Notes: generated by a model not told the origin, from the letters alone. Counted from the first letter of the stretch, positions 41,804 to 51,318 are shown. The stretch is DNA of 64,000 nucleotides from Rhizobiaceae bacterium (GCA_023953835.1 JAMLJB010000002.1:402630-466629); one strand, 5' to 3'. Translations and numbers: made by a program.

Positions 41804-43546
41804 TCAGACCGGGCGATCCCCCTTCTCCACCTTGAGCGTACGGTTGTCGACGCCGGGCAACATCTTCGACGGGTCGCGCGTCACCACAAGGTCGATCACG
41901 GTCGGGCTCGAAATGTTTTCCAGCCCCTCGCGAAGCGCGTCGGCCACCTTGTCGGGGTCCTCGACGCGGATGCCGCGGCAGCCCATGGCATTGGCGATCC
42001 CCGCATAGTCCATCTCGACAAGGTCCGAAGACTCGTAGTTCCCCGGGCCGTAGACCGCGTGCTGGAGCGCCTTCACATAACCGGAAGCGGCGTTGTTGAA
42101 CACGCATGTCACGAAGTTCGCGCCTGTTCGCCGTGCGGTCTCCAGCTCCCCGATGGTCATGTTGAAGCCGCCGTCGCCGGTCAGGCTGACCACGCGTCGA
42201 CGGGGACCGACGCCGAGCTGCGCGCCGATGCCGCCCGGAACGCCGTAGCCGATGGAGGCGAAGCCCCGGTCGGCGACGAAGTGGCGGCCACTCCGTTTCG
42301 TGTCGAACAGCAGTCCGCTCCAGTGCGCGGCAAAGCCGCCATCGGCAACCACCACCGCGTCCTCCGGCAGCAGCACGTTGAGTTCGTTCATCAGCCTGCC
42401 GACATTGATCGGCTTTTCCGTGGAATGCAGCTTTTCGGAAGCGCCCTGAAGCCAGGCGGCCATGCGGCTTGCCACTTCTTCGCAATAATCCTTGCGCAGC
42501 GCGCGCCCGGCGGCGCCGTTGCCAAGCTCGTCGGCGAGGTCTTCCAGGAATGTCCTTGCATCCGCCGCGATCGGCACATCTGCCCGCGTGGTCCGGCCCA
42601 GTTCCTCCGGCAGGATATCGACATGCACCACCGGCACATGGCCACCCGGAAGCTGGAAACGCTTCGTTGCGATCTCGCCCAGCTTGCACCCGACGACGAT
42701 CAGCAGGTCGGAGCCGTCGATCAATTCGTTCGCGATGCGCGAATAGCGCCCGAACAGGCCCGCCGACAAGGGATGCACGCAGGGGATGCCCCCCTTGCCC
42801 GACATCGTGTGGGCAACCGGGATCGCATGCTCCTCCGCCAGCTTCAACAGCGCGTCGCAGGCCTGCGAGATGTGAATGCCGCCGCCCACAAGAAGCATCG
42901 GCCGCTTCGCATCCCGCAGCAGCTTCGCCACCTGCACGACGGCGGCGGCCTCTGCCCGTGTGCGGCGCGACTGGGCGGACAGCGTGGCCGGATCCAGCCA
43001 GAAATCCGCCACGTCGAAATCATGCTCGGCATGCGCGACATCCTCCGGCACATCCAGCACCACCGGGCCGGGCCGTCCGCCCGTGGCGACCGCAAAGGCC
43101 CTGCGCACCAGTTCGGGCACGCGCTCGATGGTCTCCACCCGGATGAGTTCCTTGGCGGCAGGGGTCAGGATCTCCACCTGCCGCGCCTCCTGCGTCATGT
43201 TCTTCCATGAATGCGCGCGATTCGTATTGCCGGTTATGGCGATCATCGGGATGCCCGCGTTCAGGCTTTCGACAAGGCCGGTCACCAGATTGGTTGCGCC
43301 CGGGCCCAGCGTCGCGTCGCACAGGCCGGGGCGGTTGGTGATCCTCGCATAGGCGTCGGCGGCGAAGGCCCCGCAGCGCTCGTCATTGATGAGGATGTGG
43401 CGCAGCCCGAGCACCCGGCAGGCATTGTAGAAAGGAAGGAGCTGGAAGCCACCCATGCCGAAGATCGGGCCGGCGTCGCCGAGCTTCAACATTTCGGCAA
43501 GCGCGTCGCCTCCCGTCATCGTCCGAACCGAATTGCCTGTCGTCAT
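41804..43546 (-). CDS. ThDP-dependent enzyme, acetolactate synthase-like
   Basis: The 580-residue protein has the acetolactate synthase family layout: N-terminal pyrimidine-binding domain with the Glu in NDERCGAFAADAYAR near residue 55, a central domain, and the ThDP motif GDGGFNMTIGELETARR...NN near 430-460. It is distinct from the paralogue at 14316. Start ATG 43546 follows GGGAGGAATT. It is divergent from the E1 alpha/beta operon across 183 bases that contain an IclR-type site. No small regulatory subunit is present, so it is probably a catabolic decarboxylase or lyase such as a sulfoacetaldehyde-, oxalyl-CoA- or glyoxylate-type enzyme; which is not resolved. Confidence 0.83.
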   Translation of the reverse strand: MTTGNSVRTMTGGDALAEMLKLGDAGPIFGMGGFQLLPFYNACRVLGLRHILINDERCGAFAADAYARITNRPGLCDATLGPGATNLVTGLVESLNAGIPMIAITGNTNRAHSWKNMTQEARQVEILTPAAKELIRVETIERVPELVRRAFAVATGGRPGPVVLDVPEDVAHAEHDFDVADFWLDPATLSAQSRRTRAEAAAVVQVAKLLRDAKRPMLLVGGGIHISQACDALLKLAEEHAIPVAHTMSGKGGIPCVHPLSAGLFGRYSRIANELIDGSDLLIVVGCKLGEIATKRFQLPGGHVPVVHVDILPEELGRTTRADVPIAADARTFLEDLADELGNGAAGRALRKDYCEEVASRMAAWLQGASEKLHSTEKPINVGRLMNELNVLLPEDAVVVADGGFAAHWSGLLFDTKRSGRHFVADRGFASIGYGVPGGIGAQLGVGPRRRVVSLTGDGGFNMTIGELETARRTGANFVTCVFNNAASGYVKALQHAVYGPGNYESSDLVEMDYAGIANAMGCRGIRVEDPDKVADALREGLENISSPTVIDLVVTRDPSKMLPGVDNRTLKVEKGDRPV

Positions 43547-43570
43547 AATTCCTCCCACTCGCAGTCGTAT

Positions 43571-43585
43571 TCTCACTTAGCGAGA
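43571..43585. promoter_or_regulatory. IclR-type site 4 (TCTC-N7-GAGA) between ThDP enzyme and E1 operon
   Basis: TCTCACTTAGCGAGA is symmetric in its arms and shares the CTTAGYGAG core with site 1. A consensus -35 TTGACA lies just right of it (43593-43598) on the plus strand, although no good -10 follows. One bound regulator could control both divergent genes. Confidence 0.6.
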
Positions 43586-43729
43586 TAACATCTTGACAAA
43601 TGAAACACGGGGCGGCACGGTTGGCAAGGCTTTATTCGCACGGGCCATCGCATGCCCGAGGAGGCGGCGGATCGGTGCGACCATGATAGTGTCGCGGCTC
43701 CCCGTGGACATTTCGGAGGAGGATTTGCG

Positions 43730-44710
43730 TTGAGGAACACTGTGCCGCGCAGGCTCGAACTGTTCCGCACGATGTGGCGCATTCGCGCGTTCGAGGAAGA
43801 GGCGCTCGACGCGCATCGGGCGCAGGAGATCGCCGGACCGCTGCATGTCTCCATCGGCCAGGAAGCGGTTTCCGCCGGCCTGTGCATCAATCTGGAGACC
43901 GCCGACCGGCTGACCTCGAACCATCGCGGCCACGGCCATGTGCTCGCCAAGGGCGCGGACCCCAAGCGCATGCTGGCCGAACTTTATGGCCGCGCCGACG
44001 GCTATTGCGGCGGCAAGGGCGGCTCGATGCACATCGCCGATTTTTCCGTCGGCATGCTCGGCGCGAACGGCGTCGTGGCGGGTGGAATACCGATTGCGGT
44101 CGGCGCCGCGCAGGGGTTGAAGCTGCTCGGAGAAAAGGCGCTGGTCGTCTGCATCTTCGGCGACGGGGCGGTCAATCGCGGGCCCTTCCTCGAAGGGTTC
44201 AACTGGGCCGCGCTGTTTCGGCTTCCGGTGCTGTTCGTCTGCGAGGACAACGGCGTCGCGGCCTTCACGCAGACCGCCACCATGACGGCAGGCCCCGGCA
44301 TCGTGGCGCGCGCGCAAAGCATGGGCGTCGAGGGACGTTCGGTCGACGGCAACGATGTCGTGGCCGTGGACGAGGCCGTGGCGGAACTGGTCGAAGCCAT
44401 CCGCGCGACCGGCGAGCCGCGCTTCCTGCACGCGCAGACCTACCGGCTGATGGGCCACACATCCACCGACGCCGCCGCGTGGCGGTCGCAGGAGGAAGTG
44501 CAGAGCGCGCGGCAATCCGAGCCGATCGGCAGGTTGCGAGCGCTGCTGCTCGAAGAGGGCTGCTCTGAGCGCGACCTTGACGGAATCGAACGCGCGGCCC
44601 GGCAGGAGATGCAGGAAGCGAGGCGCTTCGCACAGGCGGCCCCGTGGCCGCTTCCCGAAGATGCCTTCAGCGACGTTCAGGACATCGGAGCGGAAGCATG
44701 GCGCAGGTAG
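43730..44710 (+). CDS. 2-oxoacid (pyruvate/acetoin-type) dehydrogenase E1 alpha subunit
   Basis: The 326-residue protein matches E1 alpha subunits: HVSIGQEAVSAGLC near 35, NHRGHGHVLAKG near 62, GGKGGSMHIAD near 90, and the ThDP motif GDGAVNRGPFLEGFNWA...CEDNG near 145-175. It pairs with the E1 beta encoded next. The start is a TTG at 43730 following GGAGGA; an in-frame ATG at 43652 has no ribosome site. Closest in style to the acetoin/branched-chain dehydrogenase E1. No E2 or E3 gene follows, so this E1 either borrows them from elsewhere or acts alone. Confidence 0.9.
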   Translation: MRNTVPRRLELFRTMWRIRAFEEEALDAHRAQEIAGPLHVSIGQEAVSAGLCINLETADRLTSNHRGHGHVLAKGADPKRMLAELYGRADGYCGGKGGSMHIADFSVGMLGANGVVAGGIPIAVGAAQGLKLLGEKALVVCIFGDGAVNRGPFLEGFNWAALFRLPVLFVCEDNGVAAFTQTATMTAGPGIVARAQSMGVEGRSVDGNDVVAVDEAVAELVEAIRATGEPRFLHAQTYRLMGHTSTDAAAWRSQEEVQSARQSEPIGRLRALLLEEGCSERDLDGIERAARQEMQEARRFAQAAPWPLPEDAFSDVQDIGAEAWRR

Positions 44711-45717
44711 AAGCGGACGCAAGGGCTGTGGAGGCGGCGTCCGTCAGCTTCGTGGAGGCGGCGCGCCTTGCCGCGCTTCAGGAAATGCGCCGCGACCACC
44801 GGGTCTGGGTGCTCGGCGAAGACGTCGCGCGCGGCGGCCTGTTCGGCCAGTATGGCGGCTTCCTCGACGAATTCGGCCCCGACCGCATCTGCTCGACCCC
44901 GATATCCGAATCGACCATCATGGGCGCGGGGCTTGGCGCGGCGCTGGTCGGCACACGGCCCATCATAGAAATGCGCATCTTCGACTTCGCCATGTGCGCC
45001 ATGGACGAACTGGTCAACCAGATCGCCAAGATCCGCTACATGTTCGGCGGACAGGCAAAGCCCGCCGTGGTGGTGCGAATGCCGTTCGGCATATGGCGCA
45101 ATTCGGCAGCCCAGCATTCGCAGATGCTCGAGGCATGGTTTGCCCACCTGCCCGGCGTGATCGTGGCGACGCCCAGCACCCCGCAGGACGAGGCGGGCCT
45201 GCTGGTCTCCGCCATCCGCTGCGACGACCCGGTCATCATGTTCGAGCCGAAGCTGCTCTTCACCGACAAGGCGCCCGTCGCCGATCCCATCGAGCCCATC
45301 CCGTTCGGAGAGGCCAGCCATCTGCGGCACGGCAACCACCTGACCATCGTCACATGGTCGTCCATGGTTCCGCGCTGCAGGGAGGCAGCGGAGGAACTCC
45401 AGGCCAAGGGCGTCGAGGCCGACCTGATCGACCTGCGCACCATCTGGCCGTGGGACAGGTTCGCGGTGTGCAATTCGGTGGCGCGGACAAGGCGGCTGCT
45501 CGTCGTCCATGAGGCGGTCAGCGCGGCGGGCTTCGGCGCGGAAATCGTCGCGCATGTGACGGAGACCTTGGGACCCGGCGCGCTCCGGGCGGTGCGCCGT
45601 CTTGGCGCGCCGCGCGTGCCGGTGCCCTTTTCACCGGCCATCGAATCGGAAATCACGATCTCACGCGACCGTATTGTGCAGGTCGCACTCGACGTCGCCG
45701 GCAAGGCGGCGGCATAA
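44698..45717 (+). CDS. 2-oxoacid dehydrogenase E1 beta subunit
   Basis: The 339-residue protein has E1 beta features: ALQEMRRDHRVWVLGEDVA near 25-45, STPISESTIMGAGLGAAL near 70-85, ISQIAKIRYMFGGQ-like NQIAKIRYMFGGQ near 110, and the C-terminal transketolase-like domain (HEAVSAAGFGAEI). Its ATG 44698 overlaps the E1 alpha stop by 13 bases, showing coupled translation, as usual for the two halves of an E1. Together they would decarboxylate a 2-oxo acid using ThDP. The next gene, 24 bases on, is a small NAD-dependent oxidoreductase. Confidence 0.92.
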   Translation: MAQVEADARAVEAASVSFVEAARLAALQEMRRDHRVWVLGEDVARGGLFGQYGGFLDEFGPDRICSTPISESTIMGAGLGAALVGTRPIIEMRIFDFAMCAMDELVNQIAKIRYMFGGQAKPAVVVRMPFGIWRNSAAQHSQMLEAWFAHLPGVIVATPSTPQDEAGLLVSAIRCDDPVIMFEPKLLFTDKAPVADPIEPIPFGEASHLRHGNHLTIVTWSSMVPRCREAAEELQAKGVEADLIDLRTIWPWDRFAVCNSVARTRRLLVVHEAVSAAGFGAEIVAHVTETLGPGALRAVRRLGAPRVPVPFSPAIESEITISRDRIVQVALDVAGKAAA

Positions 45718-45741
45718 AACGCTCTGACCGGGAGGATCAAG

Positions 45742-46584
45742 ATGACCAAGCTCGCATTGCTGGGTGCCGGAGGAAAGATGGGCGCGCGGCTGTCGCGCAG
45801 TCTGTCGCAATCGCCGTTTTCGGTGAGCCATGTGGAGATCAGCGAAACGGGCCGCGCCTGGCTGAAGAGCGAACTCGGCGTCGATGCCGTGCCGCAGGCG
45901 GACGCCCTCGCGGATGCTGACATCGTGATCATGGCGGTGCCGGATTCATTGATTTCGCGCGTGCTCTCCGGTTTCGTGGGCGACCTGCGGCCCGGAACCT
46001 GCGTCATCGTGCTGGACGCCGCCGCGCCCTATGCGGGCGTCATGCCGCGCCGCGACGACATCACCTATTTCGTCACCCATCCCTGCCACCCGCCCCTCTT
46101 CATCGAGGAGACCACGCAGCCGGCGTTGCGCGACTTCATCGGCGGCATCGCCATGCAGCACATCGTCTGCGCGCTGATGCAGGGTCCCGAGGCCGACTAC
46201 GCCAGATGCGAGGCGGTGGCGCGGGCGATGTTCGCGCCGGTTGGCCGCTCGCACCGCTGCACAGTGGAGCAGATGGCCATTCTGGAGCCTGCCTTGTCGG
46301 AGTCCACCACCGCCACGCTGTGCACCGCCATCCGCGACGCCACCGAACACGCAATCGGTATGGGCGTGCCCCGGCAGGCGGCGATAGACCTCATCTACGG
46401 CCATATCCGCGTGGAACTGGCCATCCTGTTCGGCGAACTGCCCGGCGCGCGCTTCTCCGACGGGGCATTGCAGGCCATCGACGAAGCACAGCCGGTGATT
46501 TTCCGCGACGGATGGATGGACCGGATCTTCGACCTCGGCGAGGTGAAGAAGAGCGTCGAGCGCATCTGCGCGCCCGACGCCTGA
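45742..46584 (+). CDS. NAD(P)-binding phosphogluconate dehydrogenase-like oxidoreductase
   Basis: The 280-residue protein starts with a Rossmann motif (LALLGAGGKMGARL). It has a distinctive TYFVTHPCHPPLF segment near 112, and a helical C-terminal domain (about 150-275). This arrangement resembles the small phosphogluconate-dehydrogenase-like family that includes the D-apionate oxidoisomerase ApnO, but that identity is only a family-level suggestion. ATG 45742 follows GGGAGGATCAAG. It ends the E1 alpha/beta operon, so it may reduce or isomerise the oxo compound used by that enzyme. Convergent with the LIV-type importer genes. Confidence 0.75.
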   Translation: MTKLALLGAGGKMGARLSRSLSQSPFSVSHVEISETGRAWLKSELGVDAVPQADALADADIVIMAVPDSLISRVLSGFVGDLRPGTCVIVLDAAAPYAGVMPRRDDITYFVTHPCHPPLFIEETTQPALRDFIGGIAMQHIVCALMQGPEADYARCEAVARAMFAPVGRSHRCTVEQMAILEPALSESTTATLCTAIRDATEHAIGMGVPRQAAIDLIYGHIRVELAILFGELPGARFSDGALQAIDEAQPVIFRDGWMDRIFDLGEVKKSVERICAPDA

Positions 46585-46591
46585 GCGCCGC

Positions 46592-47575
46592 TCAGCTCCT
46601 TCTGCGGCGAAGGCGGCTAAGCAGCGCCTCCGCCTCGCCCACGATGCCGCGCCGGAAGAACATCACGCAGAAGACGAACACGAAGCCGAGCACGACATGG
46701 ATCGGCAGGCCGGATGTCGCGAGATAGTTCTCAAGGCTCACCACCACGCCCGCGCCGACAATCGGCCCGAGTATGGTGCCGACGCCGCCGACCAGCGTCA
46801 TCAGCACGACATGGCCGGACGCCTGCCACCCGACATCGGTCAGCGAGGCGAGCTGGAAGACGATGGCGCGCGTGCTGCCCGCCAGCCCGGCCAGCGCCGC
46901 CGACATCACGAATGCCGCAAGCTTGTAGCGCTCGACCCGGTAGCCGAGCGAAATCGCGCGCGGCTCGTTCTCGCGGATCGCCCGCATGACCACGCCGAAG
47001 GGCGAGTTGACGATGCGCCAGACGGCCAGCGAGCCGAGCAGGAAGACGGCGCAGACGAAGGCATACATGAAGCGCGGATCGTCGAGCGGCACGAGGCCGA
47101 GCAGGCGGCCCCTCGGCACGGCCTGTATGCCGTCCTCACCGCCGGTGAACGGCGCCTGCACGCAGAAGAAATAGAACATCTGCGCGATGGCGAGCGTGAT
47201 CATGGCGAAGTAGATACCCTGCCGCCGGATGGCCAGGTATCCGACGACGACGCCGAACGCCGCCGCGAACAGCACGCCGAGCAGGATCGCAAGCTCCGGC
47301 GTCAGCCCCCAGTATTTCGCGGTGTAGGCGGTGATATAGGCCGCCCCGCCGAAGAAGGCGGCATGCCCGAAGGACATCAGTCCGGCATAGCCGAACAGAA
47401 GGTTGAAGGCCGCCGCGAACAGGCCGAAGCACAGCATGTTCATGACGAATACGGGATAGACCAGCATATAAGCGACCGTGAGCAGCACGATCGCCGCAAC
47501 AGTGGCGACAAGCGGCGCGCGAACGCCGTCACTGTCCGTATCGGACCGGGAAAGCGAGAGAGGCTGCGGGGTCAT
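46592..47575 (-). CDS. Branched-chain amino acid-type ABC transporter permease (LivM-like)
   Basis: The 327-residue protein has eight to ten predicted helices and the LivM markers FGYAGLMSFGHAAFFGGAAY near 60 and IRENEPRAISLGYRVERYK near 190. Start ATG 47575, behind GGGAGAG, comes 2 bases after the LivH stop. The frame runs further upstream to 47983 only because of an overlapping chance frame. Last gene of the five-gene importer read leftward from 51234. Such importers carry amino acids, but family members often carry aromatic acids, amides or other carboxylates, so the substrate is open. Confidence 0.92.
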   Translation of the reverse strand: MTPQPLSLSRSDTDSDGVRAPLVATVAAIVLLTVAYMLVYPVFVMNMLCFGLFAAAFNLLFGYAGLMSFGHAAFFGGAAYITAYTAKYWGLTPELAILLGVLFAAAFGVVVGYLAIRRQGIYFAMITLAIAQMFYFFCVQAPFTGGEDGIQAVPRGRLLGLVPLDDPRFMYAFVCAVFLLGSLAVWRIVNSPFGVVMRAIRENEPRAISLGYRVERYKLAAFVMSAALAGLAGSTRAIVFQLASLTDVGWQASGHVVLMTLVGGVGTILGPIVGAGVVVSLENYLATSGLPIHVVLGFVFVFCVMFFRRGIVGEAEALLSRLRRRRS

Positions 47576-47577
47576 CG

Positions 47578-48462
47578 TCAGGCTCTCCCGAAAAGGCCGG
47601 CGGGCCGGGTCAGCAGGACCAGCACCATGATGACGAAGATCACCGTGCTGGAGGCTTCGGGGTAGAACACCTTGGTCAACCCCTCGATCACGCCGAGCGC
47701 ATAGCCCGTGACGATGGCTCCCATGATCGACCCCATGCCGCCGATCACCACGACCGCAAAGACCACGACGATCAGGTTCTGCCCCATCAGCGGGCCGATC
47801 TGGTAGATGGGCGCCGCGAGCACGCCGGCCATCGCCGCCAGCGCCGCGCCGAAGGCATAGGTCGCGGTCATCAACAGCGGCACGTTCACGCCGAAAGCCT
47901 GCACCAGCGTCGGGTTCTCGGTCGCGGCGCGCAGATAGGAGCCGATCCTCGTGCGCTCGATCAGGTACCATGTGGCGAGGCACAGCACGGCGGAAAAGAC
48001 GATCACCCAGCCGCGATAGAGCGGCAGCATCATGAAGCCGATATCCGCCACCCCCTCGAAGGCCGACGGCATCGGATAGGGTTGCCCGGAGGTTCCGAGC
48101 CAGTGCCGGAAGCCGCCTTCGACGATCATCGCGACGCCAAAGGTCAGCAACAGCCCGTAGAGATGGTCGAGCGCATAGAGCCGGGACAGCAGGAACTTCT
48201 CCATCAGCACGGCAAGGCCGGCGACGAGCAGAGGAGCGAGCACAAGGGCCGGCCAGTAGCCGATCCCCAGATAGGTCAGCATCATCCAGCTGAAGATCGC
48301 GCCCAGCATGTACATCGCGCCATGCGCGAAATTGATGACGTTCAGCATGCCGAAGATCACCGCCAGCCCGAGGCTCAGCACGGCGTAGAACGACCCGTTG
48401 ATAAGCCCGATCAGGATCTGCACGTAGAATGCCTGTATCGGAATGTTGAACAGTTCCGTCAC
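47578..48462 (-). CDS. Branched-chain amino acid-type ABC transporter permease (LivH-like)
   Basis: The 294-residue membrane protein has about eight helices. It carries LivH features: GLAVIFGMLNVINFAHGAMYMLG near 30-52, and the cytoplasmic loop RATENPTLVQAFGVNV near 180. It forms the transmembrane heterodimer with the LivM-like protein encoded downstream. Ends 2 bases before that gene's start codon. Confidence 0.93.
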   Translation of the reverse strand: MTELFNIPIQAFYVQILIGLINGSFYAVLSLGLAVIFGMLNVINFAHGAMYMLGAIFSWMMLTYLGIGYWPALVLAPLLVAGLAVLMEKFLLSRLYALDHLYGLLLTFGVAMIVEGGFRHWLGTSGQPYPMPSAFEGVADIGFMMLPLYRGWVIVFSAVLCLATWYLIERTRIGSYLRAATENPTLVQAFGVNVPLLMTATYAFGAALAAMAGVLAAPIYQIGPLMGQNLIVVVFAVVVIGGMGSIMGAIVTGYALGVIEGLTKVFYPEASSTVIFVIMVLVLLTRPAGLFGRA

Positions 48463-48471
48463 CGCCTCACC

Positions 48472-49176
48472 TCACAAACCCATTGCCCGGTTGACCGCTT
48501 CGGAACGGCTGGAAAGCTGGTCCGCCGGGAAACTGTCGATGATGCGGCCATCCTCCATCAGGTAGAAATGGTCGGCGACTTTCCGGGCGAAGCGGAAATT
48601 CTGCTCCACGAGAAGGATGGTCATGCCCTTCTGCTTGAGGCCGAGGATCACCTGCGCGATGCGCTGCACGATGACCGGGGCAAGCCCTTCCGCCGGTTCG
48701 TCGAGAAGCAATATGTCGGCGCCGGTCCTGAGGATGCGCGCGATTGCCAGCATCTGCTGCTCGCCGCCCGAAAGCTTGGTGCCCTGGCTGCCGGCGCGCT
48801 CCCTGAGATTGGGGAAAAGCTCCAGCAGTTCCTCCGTCGTATAGGCGGCCTGCCCGATCTGGGGCGGCAATGTCAGGTTCTCCATCACGTTCAGGCTGGC
48901 AAAGATGCCGCGTTCCTCCGGCACATAGCCGAGCCCCAGCCGCGCGACCTGATGCAGCGGCAGGTGCAGGATGGAGCGGCCCTTGAGCAGCACGTCGCCG
49001 TCGCGCTTTTCGATCACGCCCATGATGGATTTCAACGTGGTCGACTTGCCGACGCCATTGCGTCCCAGAAGCGTGACCGTCTGGCCGCTCGGGACGGTCA
49101 TGTCCACGCCGTGCAGCACCTGGCTTTCGCCATACCAAGCGCGCAGGGCCTTCAGTTCCAGCGCCGCCTCAGTCAT
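48472..49176 (-). CDS. Branched-chain amino acid-type ABC transporter ATPase (LivF-like)
   Basis: The 234-residue ATPase has Walker A GRNGVGKST near residue 38, signature LSGGEQQMLAIARIL near 135 and Walker B DILLLDEPAEGLAP. The GYVPEERGIFASLNVMENL region identifies the LivF rather than the LivG branch. It overlaps the LivG-like gene by 8 bases at its start, and the LivH-like gene begins 9 bases after its stop. Confidence 0.94.
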   Translation of the reverse strand: MTEAALELKALRAWYGESQVLHGVDMTVPSGQTVTLLGRNGVGKSTTLKSIMGVIEKRDGDVLLKGRSILHLPLHQVARLGLGYVPEERGIFASLNVMENLTLPPQIGQAAYTTEELLELFPNLRERAGSQGTKLSGGEQQMLAIARILRTGADILLLDEPAEGLAPVIVQRIAQVILGLKQKGMTILLVEQNFRFARKVADHFYLMEDGRIIDSFPADQLSSRSEAVNRAMGL

Positions 49177-49933
49177 CCTCGGCCCCGATATAGGCTTCGA
49201 GCACGCGCGGATCGGCGCTCACTTCGGCATAGGTTCCTTCCGCGAGCGTGCGGCCCCGTTCGAGGACGGTGACGAAGTCGCACAGGTCCTGCACCACGGA
49301 CAGATTGTGCTCGACCATGACCACGGTGCGGCCCCGCGAGGCGCGCCTGATGACCTCCGCGATGGGTCCGATGTCCTCATGCGCGATGCCCGCCATCGGC
49401 TCGTCGAGGAGCAGCACCTTCGGCTTCAGCGCAAGCGTGGTGGCAAGCTCCAGCGCGCGCTTGCGGCCATAGGGAAGCTCGCCCGCCAGCACGTCGCGCA
49501 TCGCCAGCATGCCGACCGAGCCGATCAGCTCGCAGGCTTCCTCGTCGAGCGCGCGCAGCACCTTCTGCGGCCGCCAGAACTGCGTGCCGAGCCCGTGGTT
49601 GCGCTGCAGCGCGACCCGCACGTTTTCCAGCACCGTGAAGTTCGGGAAGATCGCCGAAATCTGGAAGGAGCGCACCAGCCCGCGCAGCGCGACATCCGCC
49701 GCCGGAAGCCCGGTGATGTCCGTGCCGAAAAAGCTGATCGAGCCGCGCGTCGGCATCAGGAATTTCGTGAGCAGGTTGAAGACCGTGGTCTTGCCCGCCC
49801 CGTTCGGGCCGATCAAGGCATGCACGGAACCCTCGCGGACCGAAATGTCCAGGTCCTTGACCGCAAAGAAACCCTTGAACTCCTTGGTCAGTCCTCGCGC
49901 CATCAGCGCGATCGGCCTGTCCGCCGGAACCAT
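49169..49933 (-). CDS. Branched-chain amino acid-type ABC transporter ATPase (LivG-like)
   Basis: The 254-residue ATPase has Walker A GPNGAGKTT near 40, the LivG-type insert between Walker A and signature (FQISAIFPNFTVLENV), and Walker B KVLLLDEPMAGIAHED. The signature is LPYGRKRALELA, in which YG replaces the usual SGG, a common LivG variant. Start ATG 49933 follows CGGGAGGTAGACGAT; an in-frame start at 49996 adds unrelated residues. The binding-protein gene lies 98 bases upstream. Confidence 0.92.
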   Translation of the reverse strand: MVPADRPIALMARGLTKEFKGFFAVKDLDISVREGSVHALIGPNGAGKTTVFNLLTKFLMPTRGSISFFGTDITGLPAADVALRGLVRSFQISAIFPNFTVLENVRVALQRNHGLGTQFWRPQKVLRALDEEACELIGSVGMLAMRDVLAGELPYGRKRALELATTLALKPKVLLLDEPMAGIAHEDIGPIAEVIRRASRGRTVVMVEHNLSVVQDLCDFVTVLERGRTLAEGTYAEVSADPRVLEAYIGAEDD

Positions 49934-50031
49934 ATCGTCTACCTCCCGGCATATGGTCCCGGAGCGCTTCCAGGCGAAGCGCTCCGGCGTGACCAAACCG
50001 TCCTGAACTACCAGTAGCCTCGCGCAGACCG

Positions 50032-51234
50032 CTATTCAACCAGCGGGCAACCGGAGCCTTCCATGGGCGGGGCGGCGTCGTCGCCGGGGATCTTCTGGAC
50101 AAGATTGTAGAGGTCCCACGGGCCGGTCGATTCCTCGGGCTTCTTCACCTGGAAAAGGTAGAAGTCACGGTTGACCCAGCCGTCCTTGCGGATGCGGGCG
50201 TTGTCCGTCATGAAATCCTTGACCGGAAGCTCGCGCATCTTGTCGGCGACGGTCGGCCCGTCGGTGACGCCTGCTGCGGCAACGGCCTTCAGATAGTGTG
50301 CCACGGCGCTGTAGACGCCGGCCTGCGTCATGGTCGGCATGCGCCCATCGCGGCGCTCCGCGAACCGCTTGGAGAATGCCCGCGTCTCGTCGTTCATGTC
50401 CCAATAGAAGGATTCGGCCAGAAGCAGACCCTGCGCCTTTTCAATGCCGATCGAGCGCACGTCGGTGATGAGCAGCGCCATTGCGACGAGCCGCTGCTTG
50501 CCCTTGGTGATGCCGAATTCCGCCGCCTGCTGGACCGAGGCGATGGACGGCTGGTTCGAATTGGCGAGGCCGATCACATCGGCGCCCGAACTCTGCGCCT
50601 GCAACAGGAACGACGTCATGTCGCTCTGGTCGATGGGGTGGCGCACCGCGCCCAGCACCTTGCCGCCCGCTTCCTCGACCAGCTTGCTGGAGCTGGCTTC
50701 GAGATTGTGCCCGAAGGCATAGTCGGAGGTGAGGTAGAACCAGGACTTGCCGCCGGACGCCAGCACGGCGGAGGTCACGGACTTCGCCATCGGCAGCGCG
50801 CCGAAGGTCCACTGGAAGCCGGTCGGCGAACATTGCTTGCCGATCAGGTCGCCCGCGCCCGCAGCCGAGAACATGACGATCTTGCCGCGATCGCGCGCAA
50901 CGGCCTGCACGGCCAGCGCGGCTGACGAGGGCGGCACGTCGACAATGGCGTCGACGCCTTCATTGTCGTACCAGCGCGTCGCGATGGTCGAGGAAATATC
51001 CGGCTTCGCCTGATTGTCGGCGTCGAGCACCTCGATGGTGCGGCCCAGCACCTTGCCGCCGAAATCCTCGACCGCAAGCTGGGCGGCGACGACCGACCCC
51101 TTGCCCGAAAGATCGGATGCGAAGGAGGACTGGTCGGTCAAGACGCCGATGCGCAGCGGCTGGTCCTGGGCCTGAGCGCCCGATGATAACACCATGCCAA
51201 GCATGGCAACGGCAGATAGCAGCAGTTTATTCAC
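50032..51234 (-). CDS. ABC transporter substrate-binding protein (LivK-like)
   Basis: The 400-residue protein has a signal peptide (AVAMLGMVLSSGAQAQ, cut near residue 22) and a periplasmic-binding type I domain with LRIGVLTDQSSFASDLSGKG, DFGGKVLGRTIEVLDADNQ and FYLTSDYAFGHNLE. Cys residues in GKQCSPTGFQW and the C-terminal EGSGCPLVE may form a disulfide. It starts the importer operon. The upstream region shared with the BKACE gene contains the IclR-type site 5. The substrate is not known; aromatic or aliphatic carboxylates are typical for this branch. Confidence 0.92.
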   Translation of the reverse strand: MNKLLLSAVAMLGMVLSSGAQAQDQPLRIGVLTDQSSFASDLSGKGSVVAAQLAVEDFGGKVLGRTIEVLDADNQAKPDISSTIATRWYDNEGVDAIVDVPPSSAALAVQAVARDRGKIVMFSAAGAGDLIGKQCSPTGFQWTFGALPMAKSVTSAVLASGGKSWFYLTSDYAFGHNLEASSSKLVEEAGGKVLGAVRHPIDQSDMTSFLLQAQSSGADVIGLANSNQPSIASVQQAAEFGITKGKQRLVAMALLITDVRSIGIEKAQGLLLAESFYWDMNDETRAFSKRFAERRDGRMPTMTQAGVYSAVAHYLKAVAAAGVTDGPTVADKMRELPVKDFMTDNARIRKDGWVNRDFYLFQVKKPEESTGPWDLYNLVQKIPGDDAAPPMEGSGCPLVE

Positions 51235-51318
51235 GGAACTCCTCCCTTAGCGTCTCGTGAGCATTTTTTGAAAAATGCCCGAAGGCGCGAAATGAATCAA
51301 GAGATTTTTGAGACTAAA

